From an uncultured Aquimarina sp. (GTDB taxonomy: Bacteria > Bacteroidota > Bacteroidia > Flavobacteriales > Flavobacteriaceae): a stretch of 64,000 nucleotides of DNA. The translations under genes were made by a program, and so were the position numbers. The notes beneath the pieces are model-generated. The model saw only the letters and a program-made list of their open reading frames with translations, ran no database searches and had not been told where the DNA came from. Below are positions 9,319-19,607 of this stretch, piece after piece; the first letter of the stretch is position 1; the number at the start of each line of letters is the position of its first letter. The stretch is from positions 20,559 to 84,558 of the forward strand of contig CANNFM010000019.1 of the NCBI GenBank assembly GCA_947503835.1, written 5' to 3'.

Positions 9319-9702
9319 CTAATTCAATAAAGAATGCTTTTTAATAATTTCATCTTTCCAGTTCAGAGCTTCTGTTATGGTATCAAAATGACGGAATTCT
9401 TTTCCGAAAAAGACCTTTTCAACTTTGGTTTGCATCTTTTGAAGTGAGGTGTTGGATACAACAGCAAAACCCACCAAGTTTTTAATTTTCGCAGTTTCAA
9501 TATAGATAGTTGGATCTACAGAATAAGAGTGGATTCTGTGTGTGATATAAACAAATGTTTTGTTTTTGAAGTGTTTCTCGGCGATTTCTACAAATATCTT
9601 ATTATGCTCTGGTGAAACTGTAATTCCTTCATTCATTACATTGATTACATAATTTTCGTATATGTCCATTAGGCAGAACCCTAAATCATAAGAGGCGATC
9701 AT
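9319..9702 (-). CDS. SpoIIAA/STAS-like small protein, paralogue 3
   Basis: This 127-aa protein is the promoter-proximal copy of the trio on the minus strand. It has the same architecture as copies 1 and 2: VYITHRIHSYSVDP, GFAVVSNTSLQKMQTKVEK, and the C-terminal EALNWKDEIIKKH. Its conserved acidic and aromatic residues in the first strands (YDLGFCLMDIYENYVI) line up with the other two. Three adjacent diverging copies suggest local duplication followed by specialisation. No function can be assigned. Confidence 0.72.
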   Translation of the reverse strand: MIASYDLGFCLMDIYENYVINVMNEGITVSPEHNKIFVEIAEKHFKNKTFVYITHRIHSYSVDPTIYIETAKIKNLVGFAVVSNTSLQKMQTKVEKVFFGKEFRHFDTITEALNWKDEIIKKHSLLN

Positions 9703-9839
9703 TGAACTTAATTAGCTTTAAATTGGTAGTTTTTTTTAATAAGTTATGAATAAATCTGTTACGCAAGGAGTAATGGCTGCTTTTTAACTTGTGTTTAAGC
9801 TGTAATGACATGTTTCAGAAGTATTACCATTTTACTATA

Positions 9840-9873
9840 AAAGAGGCTGTTAATTATGATTAACAGCCTCTTT
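9840..9873 (-). terminator. Terminator of clpC
   Basis: A 14-bp perfect stem (AAAGAGGCTGTTAA with TTAACAGCCTCTTT, six-nt loop) lies directly downstream of the clpC stop codon on the minus strand. The A/T-rich flanks on both sides make it usable in both directions. Confidence 0.85.
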
Positions 9874-9905
9874 ATGTACTATGCTAGATTTTAACTAATA
9901 TCCCA

Positions 9906-12464
9906 TTAGGATTCTGTAGATTTTTCAGCTTTTTTGATGTTTATGGTTAACTCTCCTGAGTCGTCATCCATATCCATAAATATACTATCACCATCCTGAA
10001 GTTGTGCATTAATGATCTCTTCTGCGAGGGCGTCTTCGATATATTTCTGAATGGCTCTTTTAAGAGGTCTTGCTCCATACTGCCTGTCAAATCCTTTTTC
10101 GGTGATATAATCTTTAGCTTTTTCACTTAAAGTAAGATCGTATCCCAGGTCGTTTATTCTTCCATACAGTTTATCAAGTTCGATATCGATAATCTTATGG
10201 ATATCTTCTCTTTCTAAGGCGTTGAATACTACTACGTCATCAACTCTATTCAGAAACTCGGGTGCAAAAGCCTTTTTTAATGCATTTTCTATTACACCTT
10301 TGGCATAGTCTTCGGCCTGCGTTTTTTTGGCAGAAGTTCCGAAACCAACACCTTGACCAAAATCTTTTAATTTTCTGGCTCCAATATTAGAGGTCATTAT
10401 GATTATAGCATTTCTAAAATCAATTTTACGACCTAAGCTATCTGTTAAATATCCATCATCCAATACCTGTAGCATCATATTAAATACATCGGGATGTGCC
10501 TTTTCGATTTCATCAAGAAGAATAACTGCATATGGCTTTCTTCTTACTTTTTCTGTTAGTTGACCACCTTCTTCATAACCAACATAGCCCGGAGGTGCTC
10601 CAACTAATCGCGAAACAGCAAATTTCTCCATGTATTCACTCATGTCAATACGGATAAGCGTATCCTCACTGTCAAATAATTCTTTAGCAAGTACTTTGGC
10701 TAATTGAGTTTTACCAACACCTGTTTGCCCTAAGAATATAAATGACCCAATAGGTTTGTTAGGATCTTTAAGTCCTGCACGATTACGTTGTATGGCCTTT
10801 ACTACTTTTGTAACAGCTTCTTCCTGCCCAATAACTTTACCCATAATTAGATCAGGTAATTCTGCTAATTTGTTACTTTCGGTCTGAGCAATACGATTTA
10901 CTGGGATACCTGTCATCATAGATACTACATCGGCAACATTTTCTTCGTCTACAATTTCTTTGTGCAGTTTGGATTCTTTCTCCCATTGTTCTTGGGCAAC
11001 CCCAAGTTCTTTTTCAAGATTCTTTTCGTCGTCTCTTAACTTAGCTGCTTCTTCGTATTTCTGTTTTTTAACTACGCTATTTTTTAGTTCTCTAACCTCT
11101 TCTAGTTTCTTTTCTAGATCAAGAACTTTTTTTGGCACATTAATATTGGTAATGTGTACTCTTGAACCAGCTTCATCCAGCGCATCGATGGCTTTGTCTG
11201 GTAAAAAACGGTCTGTCATGTACCTGTTGGTTAGTTTTACACAAGCTTGAATAGCTTCGTCGGTATAACTAACATTGTGATGTTCTTCATATTTTTCCTT
11301 AATATTATTAAGGATTTCAATAGTTTCCTCAATATTTGTAGGTTCTACAATCACTTTTTGAAAACGTCTTTCTAATGCACCGTCTTTTTCAATATATTGT
11401 CTGTATTCATCAAGTGTGGTTGCTCCAATACATTGTATTTCGCCTCTGGCTAAAGCAGGTTTAAACATATTAGAAGCGTCAAGACTTCCTGTAGCTCCAC
11501 CAGCACCTACTATGGTATGAATTTCATCTATAAAAAGAATGATGTCATCATTTTTTTCAAGCTCGTTCATTACTGCTTTCATTCGTTCTTCGAATTGGCC
11601 ACGGTATTTGGTACCGGCAACCAAACTTGCTAAATCAAGTGTAACGACACGTTTGTCAAATAAAATTCGAGAAACTTTTCGTTTAACAATTCTTAGGGCA
11701 AGTCCTTCTGCGATAGCAGATTTACCAACTCCAGGTTCTCCTATAAGCAGGGGGTTATTCTTTTTTCGTCTACTCAATATTTGAGATACACGTTCTATTT
11801 CCTTAGATCTTCCTACAACCGGATCTAATTTACCTTCTTCTGCCATAGCAGTTAAATCACGCCCAAAATTATCTAAGACAGGAGTTTTAGATTTTTTTCC
11901 AGCTTTACTTCCTCCAGAAGGAGAATTAAAAGGATTTTCTTTAGAGGAATCACCAGTTAAATCATCATCGTCTTCTGAGAAAGATTCTGCTTTTGGGTTA
12001 TCTATATATTCTTCGTCGTTAGCAATCATATATTTAAATTGGTCTTTAACGTTATCATAATCTACTTTTAAACGATTTAAAAGTTTAGTAGTTGGGTCAT
12101 TTTCATTTCTTAAGATGCACAAAAGAAGATGTGCTGTATTAATTGATGAACTTTGAAATAATTTTGCTTCTAAAAAAGTAGTTTTTAAAGCCCTTTCTGC
12201 TTGTCTTGTCAAATGCAGGTTCTTTTTCTCATTTGATATTACTGCTACATCAGGGTTTGCCGGGCTAAGAATCTCAACTTTCCTTCTTAGGTTGGTCAAG
12301 TCAATATCTAATGCGTCCAGTATATTAATTGCCTTTCCACTTCCATCACGCAATAAACCTAGCATAAGGTGTTCAGTACCTATAAAGTCATGCCCCAGTC
12401 TAAGGGCTTCTTCTTTACTGTATGCAATAACATCCTTTACTCTAGGTGAAAAATTATCATCCAT
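9906..12464 (-). CDS. clpC: ATP-dependent Clp protease ATP-binding subunit ClpC
   Basis: ClpC is a hexameric AAA+ unfoldase that feeds substrates to the ClpP protease in the cytoplasm. The 852-aa protein has an N-terminal double Clp repeat domain (about residues 1-145) and an acidic linker with DNP, EDDDD and SGGSKAGKK. The first AAA+ module carries Walker A GEPGVGKS near residue 240. A UVR-type motif (KKQKYEEAAKLRDDE) in the middle domain marks ClpC rather than ClpA or ClpB. The second AAA+ module has GQTGVGKT near residue 576, followed by the C-terminal D2-small domain with GFDRQYGARPLKRAI. It stands alone with its own terminator, divergent from gyrA. Confidence 0.95.
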   Translation of the reverse strand: MDDNFSPRVKDVIAYSKEEALRLGHDFIGTEHLMLGLLRDGSGKAINILDALDIDLTNLRRKVEILSPANPDVAVISNEKKNLHLTRQAERALKTTFLEAKLFQSSSINTAHLLLCILRNENDPTTKLLNRLKVDYDNVKDQFKYMIANDEEYIDNPKAESFSEDDDDLTGDSSKENPFNSPSGGSKAGKKSKTPVLDNFGRDLTAMAEEGKLDPVVGRSKEIERVSQILSRRKKNNPLLIGEPGVGKSAIAEGLALRIVKRKVSRILFDKRVVTLDLASLVAGTKYRGQFEERMKAVMNELEKNDDIILFIDEIHTIVGAGGATGSLDASNMFKPALARGEIQCIGATTLDEYRQYIEKDGALERRFQKVIVEPTNIEETIEILNNIKEKYEEHHNVSYTDEAIQACVKLTNRYMTDRFLPDKAIDALDEAGSRVHITNINVPKKVLDLEKKLEEVRELKNSVVKKQKYEEAAKLRDDEKNLEKELGVAQEQWEKESKLHKEIVDEENVADVVSMMTGIPVNRIAQTESNKLAELPDLIMGKVIGQEEAVTKVVKAIQRNRAGLKDPNKPIGSFIFLGQTGVGKTQLAKVLAKELFDSEDTLIRIDMSEYMEKFAVSRLVGAPPGYVGYEEGGQLTEKVRRKPYAVILLDEIEKAHPDVFNMMLQVLDDGYLTDSLGRKIDFRNAIIIMTSNIGARKLKDFGQGVGFGTSAKKTQAEDYAKGVIENALKKAFAPEFLNRVDDVVVFNALEREDIHKIIDIELDKLYGRINDLGYDLTLSEKAKDYITEKGFDRQYGARPLKRAIQKYIEDALAEEIINAQLQDGDSIFMDMDDDSGELTINIKKAEKSTES

Positions 12465-12830
12465 AAGATTAATCTCTTTCTTTTTAACTAAAATAGTAAT
12501 TTTTTAGGATTAGTAAGGCAAAAACTATTCCTTTTACACGATCATTAACAAATATCTGACAGTAACGTAATATTATGTCATATAAATGAGAATCTTATAT
12601 AAAGATTGTTGTTTATTTACTGACAAATTAGGGATATTTTGCCTTAATCATGGGTAAATAGACAAAAAAAGGTTTAATAATCAAAACCTATCGATGCAGA
12701 CTTATTAACTATCAATAGCATAATTTTTGTTAATAAATTACGTATATTACATAGCTTATTCGCTGTTAAAACCGTCTTAAATTACTTAAATTAGCGCGTT
12801 TATTAATTCAATTTTAGAAAAAAGTTTTTT
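12465..12830. other. Divergent clpC/gyrA intergenic region
   Basis: These 366 bases separate the two divergent genes. The sequence is AT-rich and must hold both promoters. I see no long ORF, no strong hairpin, and no clear repeat of a heat-shock or CtsR-type operator. The only recurrent feature is a scatter of TTAAT and ATTAAC words. Confidence 0.5.
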
Positions 12831-15383
12831 ATGACAGAAGGAGAAAAACTTATACCTATCAATATAGAAGATGAGATGAAATCAGCATACATCGATTATT
12901 CGATGTCTGTTATTGTTTCTAGGGCTCTTCCAGATGTTAGGGATGGTCTTAAACCTGTGCACAGACGTGTTTTATACGGGATGCATGAATTAGGTGTTAG
13001 GGCAAATAGTGCTCATAAGAAATCTGCAAGAATTGTAGGAGAAGTTCTTGGTAAATATCACCCACACGGTGATACTTCGGTGTATGATACCATGGTGCGT
13101 ATGGCTCAAGAGTGGAGCTTAAGATATATGCTCGTTGATGGCCAAGGTAACTTTGGTTCTGTAGATGGAGATAGCCCTGCAGCCATGCGTTATACAGAAG
13201 CAAGAATGCGTAAGATATCTGAAGATATGCTCGCAGATATTGAAAAAGATACTGTAGATCATACCTTTAATTTTGATGATACATTACAAGAACCGACAGT
13301 TCTTCCTACACGAGTTCCCGGATTACTAATCAACGGAGCTTCAGGAATTGCAGTTGGTATGGCTACTAATATGCCACCTCATAACTTAAATGAAGTTGTT
13401 GATGGTACAATTGCATACATCGATAATAATGATATAGAGATTGATGAGTTAATAACCCACGTAAAAGCCCCTGATTTTCCTACAGGAGGTATTATATATG
13501 GTTATGATGGTGTTAGAGAAGCTTTTAAGACCGGTAGAGGTAGAGTTGTAATGCGCGGAAAAGCCAGCTTCGAGGAAGTAAATGGTAGAGAGAGTATTAT
13601 CATTACCGAAATCCCGTATCAAGTCAATAAGGCTGATATGATTAAGAAAACTGCCGATCTTGTTAACGATAAGAAGATCGATGGGATATCTACTATTCGT
13701 GATGAGTCGGATAGAAACGGTATGCGTATTGTTTATATATTAAAAAGAGACGCAATACCTAATATTGTATTAAACCTCTTATATAAATATACCGCATTGC
13801 AGTCTTCTTTTAGTGTGAATAATATTGCGCTGGTTAATGGAAGACCTCAATTACTGAATGTAAAAGAAATGATTCATTATTTTGTAGAGCATAGACATGA
13901 GGTTGTTGTTCGCCGTACAAAATATGAATTAAGAAAGGCTGAAGAGAGAGCTCATATTCTTGAAGGACTAATTATTGCTTCTGATAATATTGATGAAGTG
14001 ATAGCGTTAATCCGTGCTTCTGCCAATGCAGATGAAGCTCGAGAAAAGCTTATAAAGCGTTTTAAACTTTCTGAAATACAAGCCAAAGCAATCGTAGAGA
14101 TGCGATTACGTCAGCTTACAGGTCTTGAACAAGATAAGCTACGTGCAGAGTATGACGAGTTGATGAAGACTATTGAAGATCTTAAGGATATTCTTGATAA
14201 AAAAGAACGTCGAATGCAGATCATCAAGGACGAGCTTATAGAGGTAAAAGAAAAGTATGGAGATGATCGTCGTTCTCAAATAGAATATGCAGGAGGAGAC
14301 CTAAGTATTGAGGATATGATTCCTGATGAAAAAGTAGTCATTACTATTTCTCATGCTGGTTATATTAAAAGGACTTCTCTTAATGAATATAAGAAGCAAA
14401 ATAGAGGAGGAGTTGGTCAAAAAGGAAGTACAACACGTAACGAAGATTTTCTAGAACATTTATTTGTCGGAACAAACCATCAATATATGTTGTTTTTTAC
14501 CCAGAAAGGTAAATGTTTCTGGATGAGAGTGTATGAAATCCCTGAAGGTAGTAAAACCTCTAAAGGTAGAGCAATACAGAATTTGGTCAACATCGAAAGC
14601 GATGATAAAGTAAAAGCATTTATATGTACTCAAGATCTTAAAGATGAAGAATACATTAACTCTCACTATGTTATAATGGCAACCAAAAAAGGGCAAGTCA
14701 AAAAGACATCTTTAGAGCAGTATTCTAGACCAAGAACTAATGGTATTAATGCGATTACGATAAAAGATAATGATGAGCTTCTTGAAGCTAGATTGACCGA
14801 TGGTAAAAGTCAGGTTATGTTGGCTGTTAAATCAGGAAAAGCAATTCGTTTCGAAGAAGAAAAAACAAGACCGATGGGTCGAGGAGCATCAGGAGTAAGA
14901 GGTATACGATTGGCCGATGAAAATGATGAAGTAGTAGGAATGGTTGCAGTAAATGATATGGATAGTAATATCTTAGTTGTTTCTGAAAATGGTTATGGTA
15001 AACGTTCTAAATTAGAGGATTATAGAATAACCAATAGAGGAGGAAAAGGTGTAAAAACTATTTCTGTAACCAAAAAAACCGGAAACCTGGTTGCTATCAA
15101 AAATGTAACTGATTTAGATGATCTTATGATTATCAATAAATCAGGAATAGCTATTCGATTATCAGTAGAAGATTTACGTGTTATGGGACGTGCTACACAA
15201 GGTGTTCGTCTTATTAACCTAAAAGGTAAAGATTCTATTGCTGCGGTAGCAAAAGTTATGCAAGACGAGGATGATATTGATGAAAACGGAGAAGATGAAA
15301 ATATAGAAAATGAAAATTCTTCTTCTACAGATCAAGATTCTACGTCAGATGGCATGAATATTGATAATGAAACGAAAGAATAA
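12831..15383 (+). CDS. gyrA: DNA gyrase subunit A
   Basis: GyrA is the DNA cleavage and religation subunit of gyrase, which introduces negative supercoils using ATP hydrolysed by GyrB. The 850-aa protein has the catalytic tyrosine in AMRYTEARM at about residue 121. The quinolone-determining stretch reads GKYHPHGDTSVYD, with Thr where E. coli has Ser83 and Asp conserved at the position of Asp87. The C-terminal half carries the six-bladed DNA-wrapping beta-pinwheel, including the GyrA-box-like QNRGGVGQKG. An acidic tail rich in Asp, Glu and Asn follows. Length and motifs are fully typical for the Bacteroidota enzyme. Confidence 0.96.
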   Translation: MTEGEKLIPINIEDEMKSAYIDYSMSVIVSRALPDVRDGLKPVHRRVLYGMHELGVRANSAHKKSARIVGEVLGKYHPHGDTSVYDTMVRMAQEWSLRYMLVDGQGNFGSVDGDSPAAMRYTEARMRKISEDMLADIEKDTVDHTFNFDDTLQEPTVLPTRVPGLLINGASGIAVGMATNMPPHNLNEVVDGTIAYIDNNDIEIDELITHVKAPDFPTGGIIYGYDGVREAFKTGRGRVVMRGKASFEEVNGRESIIITEIPYQVNKADMIKKTADLVNDKKIDGISTIRDESDRNGMRIVYILKRDAIPNIVLNLLYKYTALQSSFSVNNIALVNGRPQLLNVKEMIHYFVEHRHEVVVRRTKYELRKAEERAHILEGLIIASDNIDEVIALIRASANADEAREKLIKRFKLSEIQAKAIVEMRLRQLTGLEQDKLRAEYDELMKTIEDLKDILDKKERRMQIIKDELIEVKEKYGDDRRSQIEYAGGDLSIEDMIPDEKVVITISHAGYIKRTSLNEYKKQNRGGVGQKGSTTRNEDFLEHLFVGTNHQYMLFFTQKGKCFWMRVYEIPEGSKTSKGRAIQNLVNIESDDKVKAFICTQDLKDEEYINSHYVIMATKKGQVKKTSLEQYSRPRTNGINAITIKDNDELLEARLTDGKSQVMLAVKSGKAIRFEEEKTRPMGRGASGVRGIRLADENDEVVGMVAVNDMDSNILVVSENGYGKRSKLEDYRITNRGGKGVKTISVTKKTGNLVAIKNVTDLDDLMIINKSGIAIRLSVEDLRVMGRATQGVRLINLKGKDSIAAVAKVMQDEDDIDENGEDENIENENSSSTDQDSTSDGMNIDNETKE

Positions 15384-15411
15384 TCAAATCCCATTTTAAA
15401 AAAATAAAGTA

Positions 15412-16686
15412 ATGAAGACTAAATTTATTGTAGTACTATTTTTAACATTTAGTACTATCGGATTTTCTCAAAAACAAGAATTAAAATCAGCTTCAAAAGC
15501 ACTTAAGGCTGGTAATATGGAAGCGGCTAGTGAAGCGCTAAAGACTGCTGAAGGACTTATGGAAACAGCTGATAAGAAAATGAAAGCACAATTTTATTTT
15601 CTTAAAGCACAGGTTTTATCTTCTTCTGCCGGTACATCTTTAGAGAAAATCGAAGATGCAACAAATGCATATGCAAAAGTTATCGAAATTGAAGAAGAAG
15701 CTGGAGCTGCCAAATATACTTTAGAAGCAAATCAAAAAATTCAGACAATACGTCAGTCTTTAGTTGAGAATGCAATAAAGGATCAGAATGCAAAAAATTA
15801 TAAAGGAGCTGCTGAAAAACTTCATTTAGGATACAAAACTAATAAAATAGATACTATATATCTTTATTATGCTGCTGGAAATGCTGTTAATGGAAAAGAT
15901 TATGATACTGCATTATCGTATTATGAAGAGTTGAGAAATGTTGGTTTTAGTGGTATTGCATCAGAGTTTGTTGCTACAAATAAAGAAACTGGAGAAGTAG
16001 AGTCTTTTGATTCTAAACAAACCAGAGATCTTTCTGTGAAATCTGGAAAATATATTAAGCCAGAAGAGCGTAAATTAGAATCTAGAAGAGGAGAAATAGT
16101 TAAAAACATTGCGTTAATCTATATGACTCAAGGAAAAGATGAAGAAGCAATAAAAGCAATTGAAGAGGCAAGAAATGAAAATCCCGAAGATACTGCTCTA
16201 ATGCAAGCTCAAGCCGATTTGTTTTACAAACAAGGTAATATAGCTAAGTATAAAGAAATCATGGAACAGATTGTTGCAAATGATCCTGAAAACCCTGATT
16301 TATTATATAACTTAGGTGTTAGTGCTTCTCGTTTAGAGGATAATGATCAGGCTATGGAGTACTACAAAAAAGCTCTTGAGTTAAAACCTGATTATACTTC
16401 AGCACAAATTAACATTGCTGCTTTAATTTTAAGTAATGAAAAAGCGATTGTAGAAGAAATGAATAACTTAGGTACTACCAGTAAGGATTACAAGCGTTAT
16501 GACGAATTGAAGCTTAAGAGAGATGGTCTGTATAAAAGTGCTATACCTTATCTAGAAGGGGCGCTAAAAAGTGATTCTGATAATATTGAAGCCGTAAGAA
16601 CTTTAATGAATATTTTCTATCAGTTAGACGATCCTAAGGCTGATGCTATGAAAAACAAACTTAAAGCTTTAGAAGGAGGTAACTAA
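15412..16686 (+). CDS. TPR-repeat protein, exported
   Basis: This 424-aa protein starts with a signal peptide (MKTKFIVVLFLTFSTIGFSQ) and continues with tetratricopeptide-like helical pairs. A clear TPR motif is at about residues 295-330 (NPDLLYNLGVSASRLEDNDQ, then AMEYYKKALELKP). TPR arrays are protein-binding scaffolds; the partner is not indicated. The gene begins 28 bases after gyrA on the same strand and ends at a strong hairpin, so it is probably read from the gyrA promoter. Such TPR genes downstream of gyrA are common in Flavobacteria, by general knowledge of the group. The functional role is unknown. Confidence 0.85.
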   Translation: MKTKFIVVLFLTFSTIGFSQKQELKSASKALKAGNMEAASEALKTAEGLMETADKKMKAQFYFLKAQVLSSSAGTSLEKIEDATNAYAKVIEIEEEAGAAKYTLEANQKIQTIRQSLVENAIKDQNAKNYKGAAEKLHLGYKTNKIDTIYLYYAAGNAVNGKDYDTALSYYEELRNVGFSGIASEFVATNKETGEVESFDSKQTRDLSVKSGKYIKPEERKLESRRGEIVKNIALIYMTQGKDEEAIKAIEEARNENPEDTALMQAQADLFYKQGNIAKYKEIMEQIVANDPENPDLLYNLGVSASRLEDNDQAMEYYKKALELKPDYTSAQINIAALILSNEKAIVEEMNNLGTTSKDYKRYDELKLKRDGLYKSAIPYLEGALKSDSDNIEAVRTLMNIFYQLDDPKADAMKNKLKALEGGN

Positions 16687-16710
16687 ATCTCATCTATTAT
16701 ATAAAGCATA

Positions 16711-16744
16711 AAAAAACCGGAATCTAATTAGATTCCGGTTTTTT
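16711..16744 (+). terminator. Terminator after the gyrA-TPR operon
   Basis: A stem pairing AAAAAACCGGAATCTA with TAGATTCCGGTTTTTT around a two-base centre is followed by more T and A. It lies between the convergent TPR and pheT genes and can act on both strands. Confidence 0.88.
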
Positions 16745-16783
16745 TATGCTTTAAAAAGTACTCTTTTTAGAGGGAGTGCCAAT

Positions 16784-19210
16784 TTATCTTAACTCAGCCC
16801 CTAATTTACTCTCAAAATTATGCTGTAATTTATTCATAATTTTGTCTATCTGCTTGTCGGTAAGCGTTTTGTTTTCATCCTGTAAAGTGAAACTTACCGC
16901 ATAAGACTTTTTGCCTTTAGGCAAGTTCTTTCCTTGATAGACATCAAACAGGTTGATATCTTTTAAAAGTTGCTTTTCAGTTTGTTTTGCTATTGTATGA
17001 ATTTCTTCAAATTTTATAGTATCATCTAATAGAAGAGCAAAGTCACGTCGTACTTCTGGGAATTTAGGAATATCATTATACCATATTTTAGTATGTTTTG
17101 CATACTCTAAAACAACATCCCAATTAAAATCTGCGTATAATACCTCTTGAGAAACAGAAAAGTGTTTTAAAACAGACTTTTTTACAATTCCAAAATCTAC
17201 TAATTTAGCTTTGCCTAAACTAAGCGAAAGTCCTTCAGAAAACAGATCGTTTTTAATGGGAGTGGTTTTGAGTTTAGCTAAACCAAGACGTTCTAAAACA
17301 GAAGATACGATACCTTTTAGATAAAAGAAATCACTATACTGTTGATTTGTTTTCCAGCTCTCTTTTGTTTGATTACCAGAAATAATAATGCTTAAGTGTT
17401 TATTCTCAATTCTTTTCCCATCATAATCGTGATAGGTTTTTCCGAATTCAAATAATTTAAGATCCGAACGTTTCCTATTAATATTATAAGAAACTGCTTC
17501 AAGTCCAGAAAAAAGCATTGATTGCCTTAAAACTGCCAAATCATTACTAAGAGGATTTAGCATCTCTACATTATGTTCAGCTTTTAGCTGTTCACTCAGA
17601 TCGATATAATCTTGGGTAGTAAGGGAGTTGGCTAACATTTCATTAAACCCTCGTCCAACTAATTGATTTGATATTGTATTTTGTACATTATGATCAGAAA
17701 ATTTATCGATATTAGATATTGATGCATTTAATTTTTGCGTAAAACTTATATTGTTATATCCATATACTCTAAGGATTTCCTCAATAATATCGACTTCTCT
17801 TTGTACATCATTTCTATAGGCAGGGATAGTCAATCCAATTCCTTTTTCGGTAATACTATTAATTTTAATATCTAGCGAAGTAAGGATAGATTTAATGGTT
17901 TCTTGCGGGAGTTCTTCTCCAATTAATTTAGTGGTATTATCAAACGACAAAAACACCTGAAAGTCTTCAATCTTTTTGGGATATAGGTCAATGATCTCAC
18001 TAGAAATATTACCCCCTGCAAGTTCTTGTATTAATAGAGCGGCTCTTTTTAAGGCATATTCTGTAATATTAGGATCAATACCTCTTTCAAATCTAAAGGA
18101 AGCATCCGTATTTAATCCATGGCGTTTTGCAGTTTTACGAACGCTTACTGGATTAAAGTATGCACTTTCTAAGAAAATTGAGGTTGTGTTTTCTGTAACA
18201 CCAGAATTTAGACCTCCAAAAACTCCAGCAATACAGAGTGGTTTTACAGCATCGCATATCATTAAATCTTCTTCGTGCAATTCTCTTTCGACTTCATCTA
18301 ACGTGGTAAATTTAGTGCCTGATTCTAAGGTTTTGACCTCTATTGCGTTCCCTTCTATATAAAGTGCATCAAAAGCATGTAATGGTTGCCCTAATTCATG
18401 CAACACATAATTAGTAACATCTACCACATTGTTTTTTGGAGTAATTCCTATTGCTTTGAGTCTATGTTGTAACCAAGAAGGAGATTCACCTACTTTGATA
18501 TCAGAGATTGTAATACCACAATATCTTGGAGCTAAACTTGGGTTTTTGACCTCAATATTAATTCTATTTAATCTGTTTTCTACTCTAAAATTACTTACAG
18601 AGGGTGTAATGAGTTCATGGTTGAAGTCTTGTTGCAGCAATCCTGCCTTAAGATCACGGGCAACACCCCAATGACTCATTGCATCAGCTCTATTAGGGGT
18701 TAAACCAATTTCAAAAACTTGGTCATTCTCGATATCAAATACCTCAGAAGCTTTAGTTCCTACGGTAATATTAGGATCTAGAATCATAATTCCGTCATGA
18801 CTTTTTCCAAGACCTAACTCATCTTCGGCACAGATCATACCGTGGCTTTCTTCTCCTCGTATTTTACCTTTTTTGATTGTCCATTCTTTTCCTTCATCAT
18901 CAAACAACTTTGTCCCAATAGTCGCTACAGGTACTTTTTGACCCGCTGCAACATTTGGAGCACCACAAACAATTTGTACAGGCTCCCCTATACCCAAATC
19001 TACTTTAGTTACCTTTAGTTTGTCTGCATTTGGGTGTTTTTCACAGCTAAGAACCTGTCCTACTATAACTCCTTCCAAGCCTCCTCTAACACTTTGGTAG
19101 GTTTCTATTCCTTCTACTTCCAGGCCTAAATCTGTGAGTAGTTCTCCTGTTTTTTCGGCGTTCCAATCAGGATTGATGAATTGTTTAAGCCAGTTATATG
19201 AAATCTTCAT
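16784..19210 (-). CDS. pheT: Phenylalanine--tRNA ligase beta subunit
   Basis: PheT is the large subunit of the alpha2-beta2 enzyme that charges tRNA-Phe. The 808-aa protein shows the full domain order. A first strand domain is followed by a tRNA-binding OB fold at about residues 40-155 (HPNADKLKVTKVDLG, VCGAPNV). The B3/B4 editing domain comes next at about 210-380 (RYCG, NVVDVTNYVLHELGQPLHAFD), then the B5 domain at about 400-475 and the class II-like core. The C-terminal FDX-ACB anticodon-binding domain spans about 715-808 (PKFPEVRRDFALLLD). Length is normal. The alpha subunit pheS is not in this window. Confidence 0.96.
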   Translation of the reverse strand: MKISYNWLKQFINPDWNAEKTGELLTDLGLEVEGIETYQSVRGGLEGVIVGQVLSCEKHPNADKLKVTKVDLGIGEPVQIVCGAPNVAAGQKVPVATIGTKLFDDEGKEWTIKKGKIRGEESHGMICAEDELGLGKSHDGIMILDPNITVGTKASEVFDIENDQVFEIGLTPNRADAMSHWGVARDLKAGLLQQDFNHELITPSVSNFRVENRLNRINIEVKNPSLAPRYCGITISDIKVGESPSWLQHRLKAIGITPKNNVVDVTNYVLHELGQPLHAFDALYIEGNAIEVKTLESGTKFTTLDEVERELHEEDLMICDAVKPLCIAGVFGGLNSGVTENTTSIFLESAYFNPVSVRKTAKRHGLNTDASFRFERGIDPNITEYALKRAALLIQELAGGNISSEIIDLYPKKIEDFQVFLSFDNTTKLIGEELPQETIKSILTSLDIKINSITEKGIGLTIPAYRNDVQREVDIIEEILRVYGYNNISFTQKLNASISNIDKFSDHNVQNTISNQLVGRGFNEMLANSLTTQDYIDLSEQLKAEHNVEMLNPLSNDLAVLRQSMLFSGLEAVSYNINRKRSDLKLFEFGKTYHDYDGKRIENKHLSIIISGNQTKESWKTNQQYSDFFYLKGIVSSVLERLGLAKLKTTPIKNDLFSEGLSLSLGKAKLVDFGIVKKSVLKHFSVSQEVLYADFNWDVVLEYAKHTKIWYNDIPKFPEVRRDFALLLDDTIKFEEIHTIAKQTEKQLLKDINLFDVYQGKNLPKGKKSYAVSFTLQDENKTLTDKQIDKIMNKLQHNFESKLGAELR

Positions 19211-19328
19211 CTATGATGTTTCTAAATTCAATCGGTAAAGATAATATATTGGATAGAGGTTACAAATAGTATTCTAAGGTTATCTCAAATAAAATTATAT
19301 TATATTAGTAGATGATAATCCAACCTAT

Positions 19329-19538
19329 ATGATGATGAAAACACTTATTAAATTATCTGCTTTAACGCTTATTATTGTAATGATTTCTTGTACAGACAAG
19401 AAAAAAGAAGAAGAAGAAACAAAAGCGGCTATAGAAAAAATTGAAGCTGTAGAAGCTGAATTAGATCAAGTTTCAGAAGAGATTGAAACTAAAGCTAAAG
19501 AATTGGAAAAATCTCTTGAAGATTTAGGCGATATTTAG
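19329..19538 (+). CDS. Small charged lipoprotein
   Basis: This 69-aa protein has a lipoprotein signal with lipobox-like IVMISC, placing the lipidated Cys near residue 21. The remainder is a single amphipathic helix rich in Glu and Lys (ELDQVSEEIETKAKELEKSL), as in small Lpp-like or entericidin-like envelope peptides. It starts with ATGATGATG, so the exact start may be any of three codons. It precedes the helical repeat protein by about 70 bases. Function is unknown; an envelope-associated role is inferred. Confidence 0.7.
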   Translation: MMMKTLIKLSALTLIIVMISCTDKKKEEEETKAAIEKIEAVEAELDQVSEEIETKAKELEKSLEDLGDI

Positions 19539-19607
19539 TTTACATAGTTACTACCTTTTTTATACCTCTTTAGTAGGAATTTATAATATTAATCTAAAAA
19601 TTAAGTC

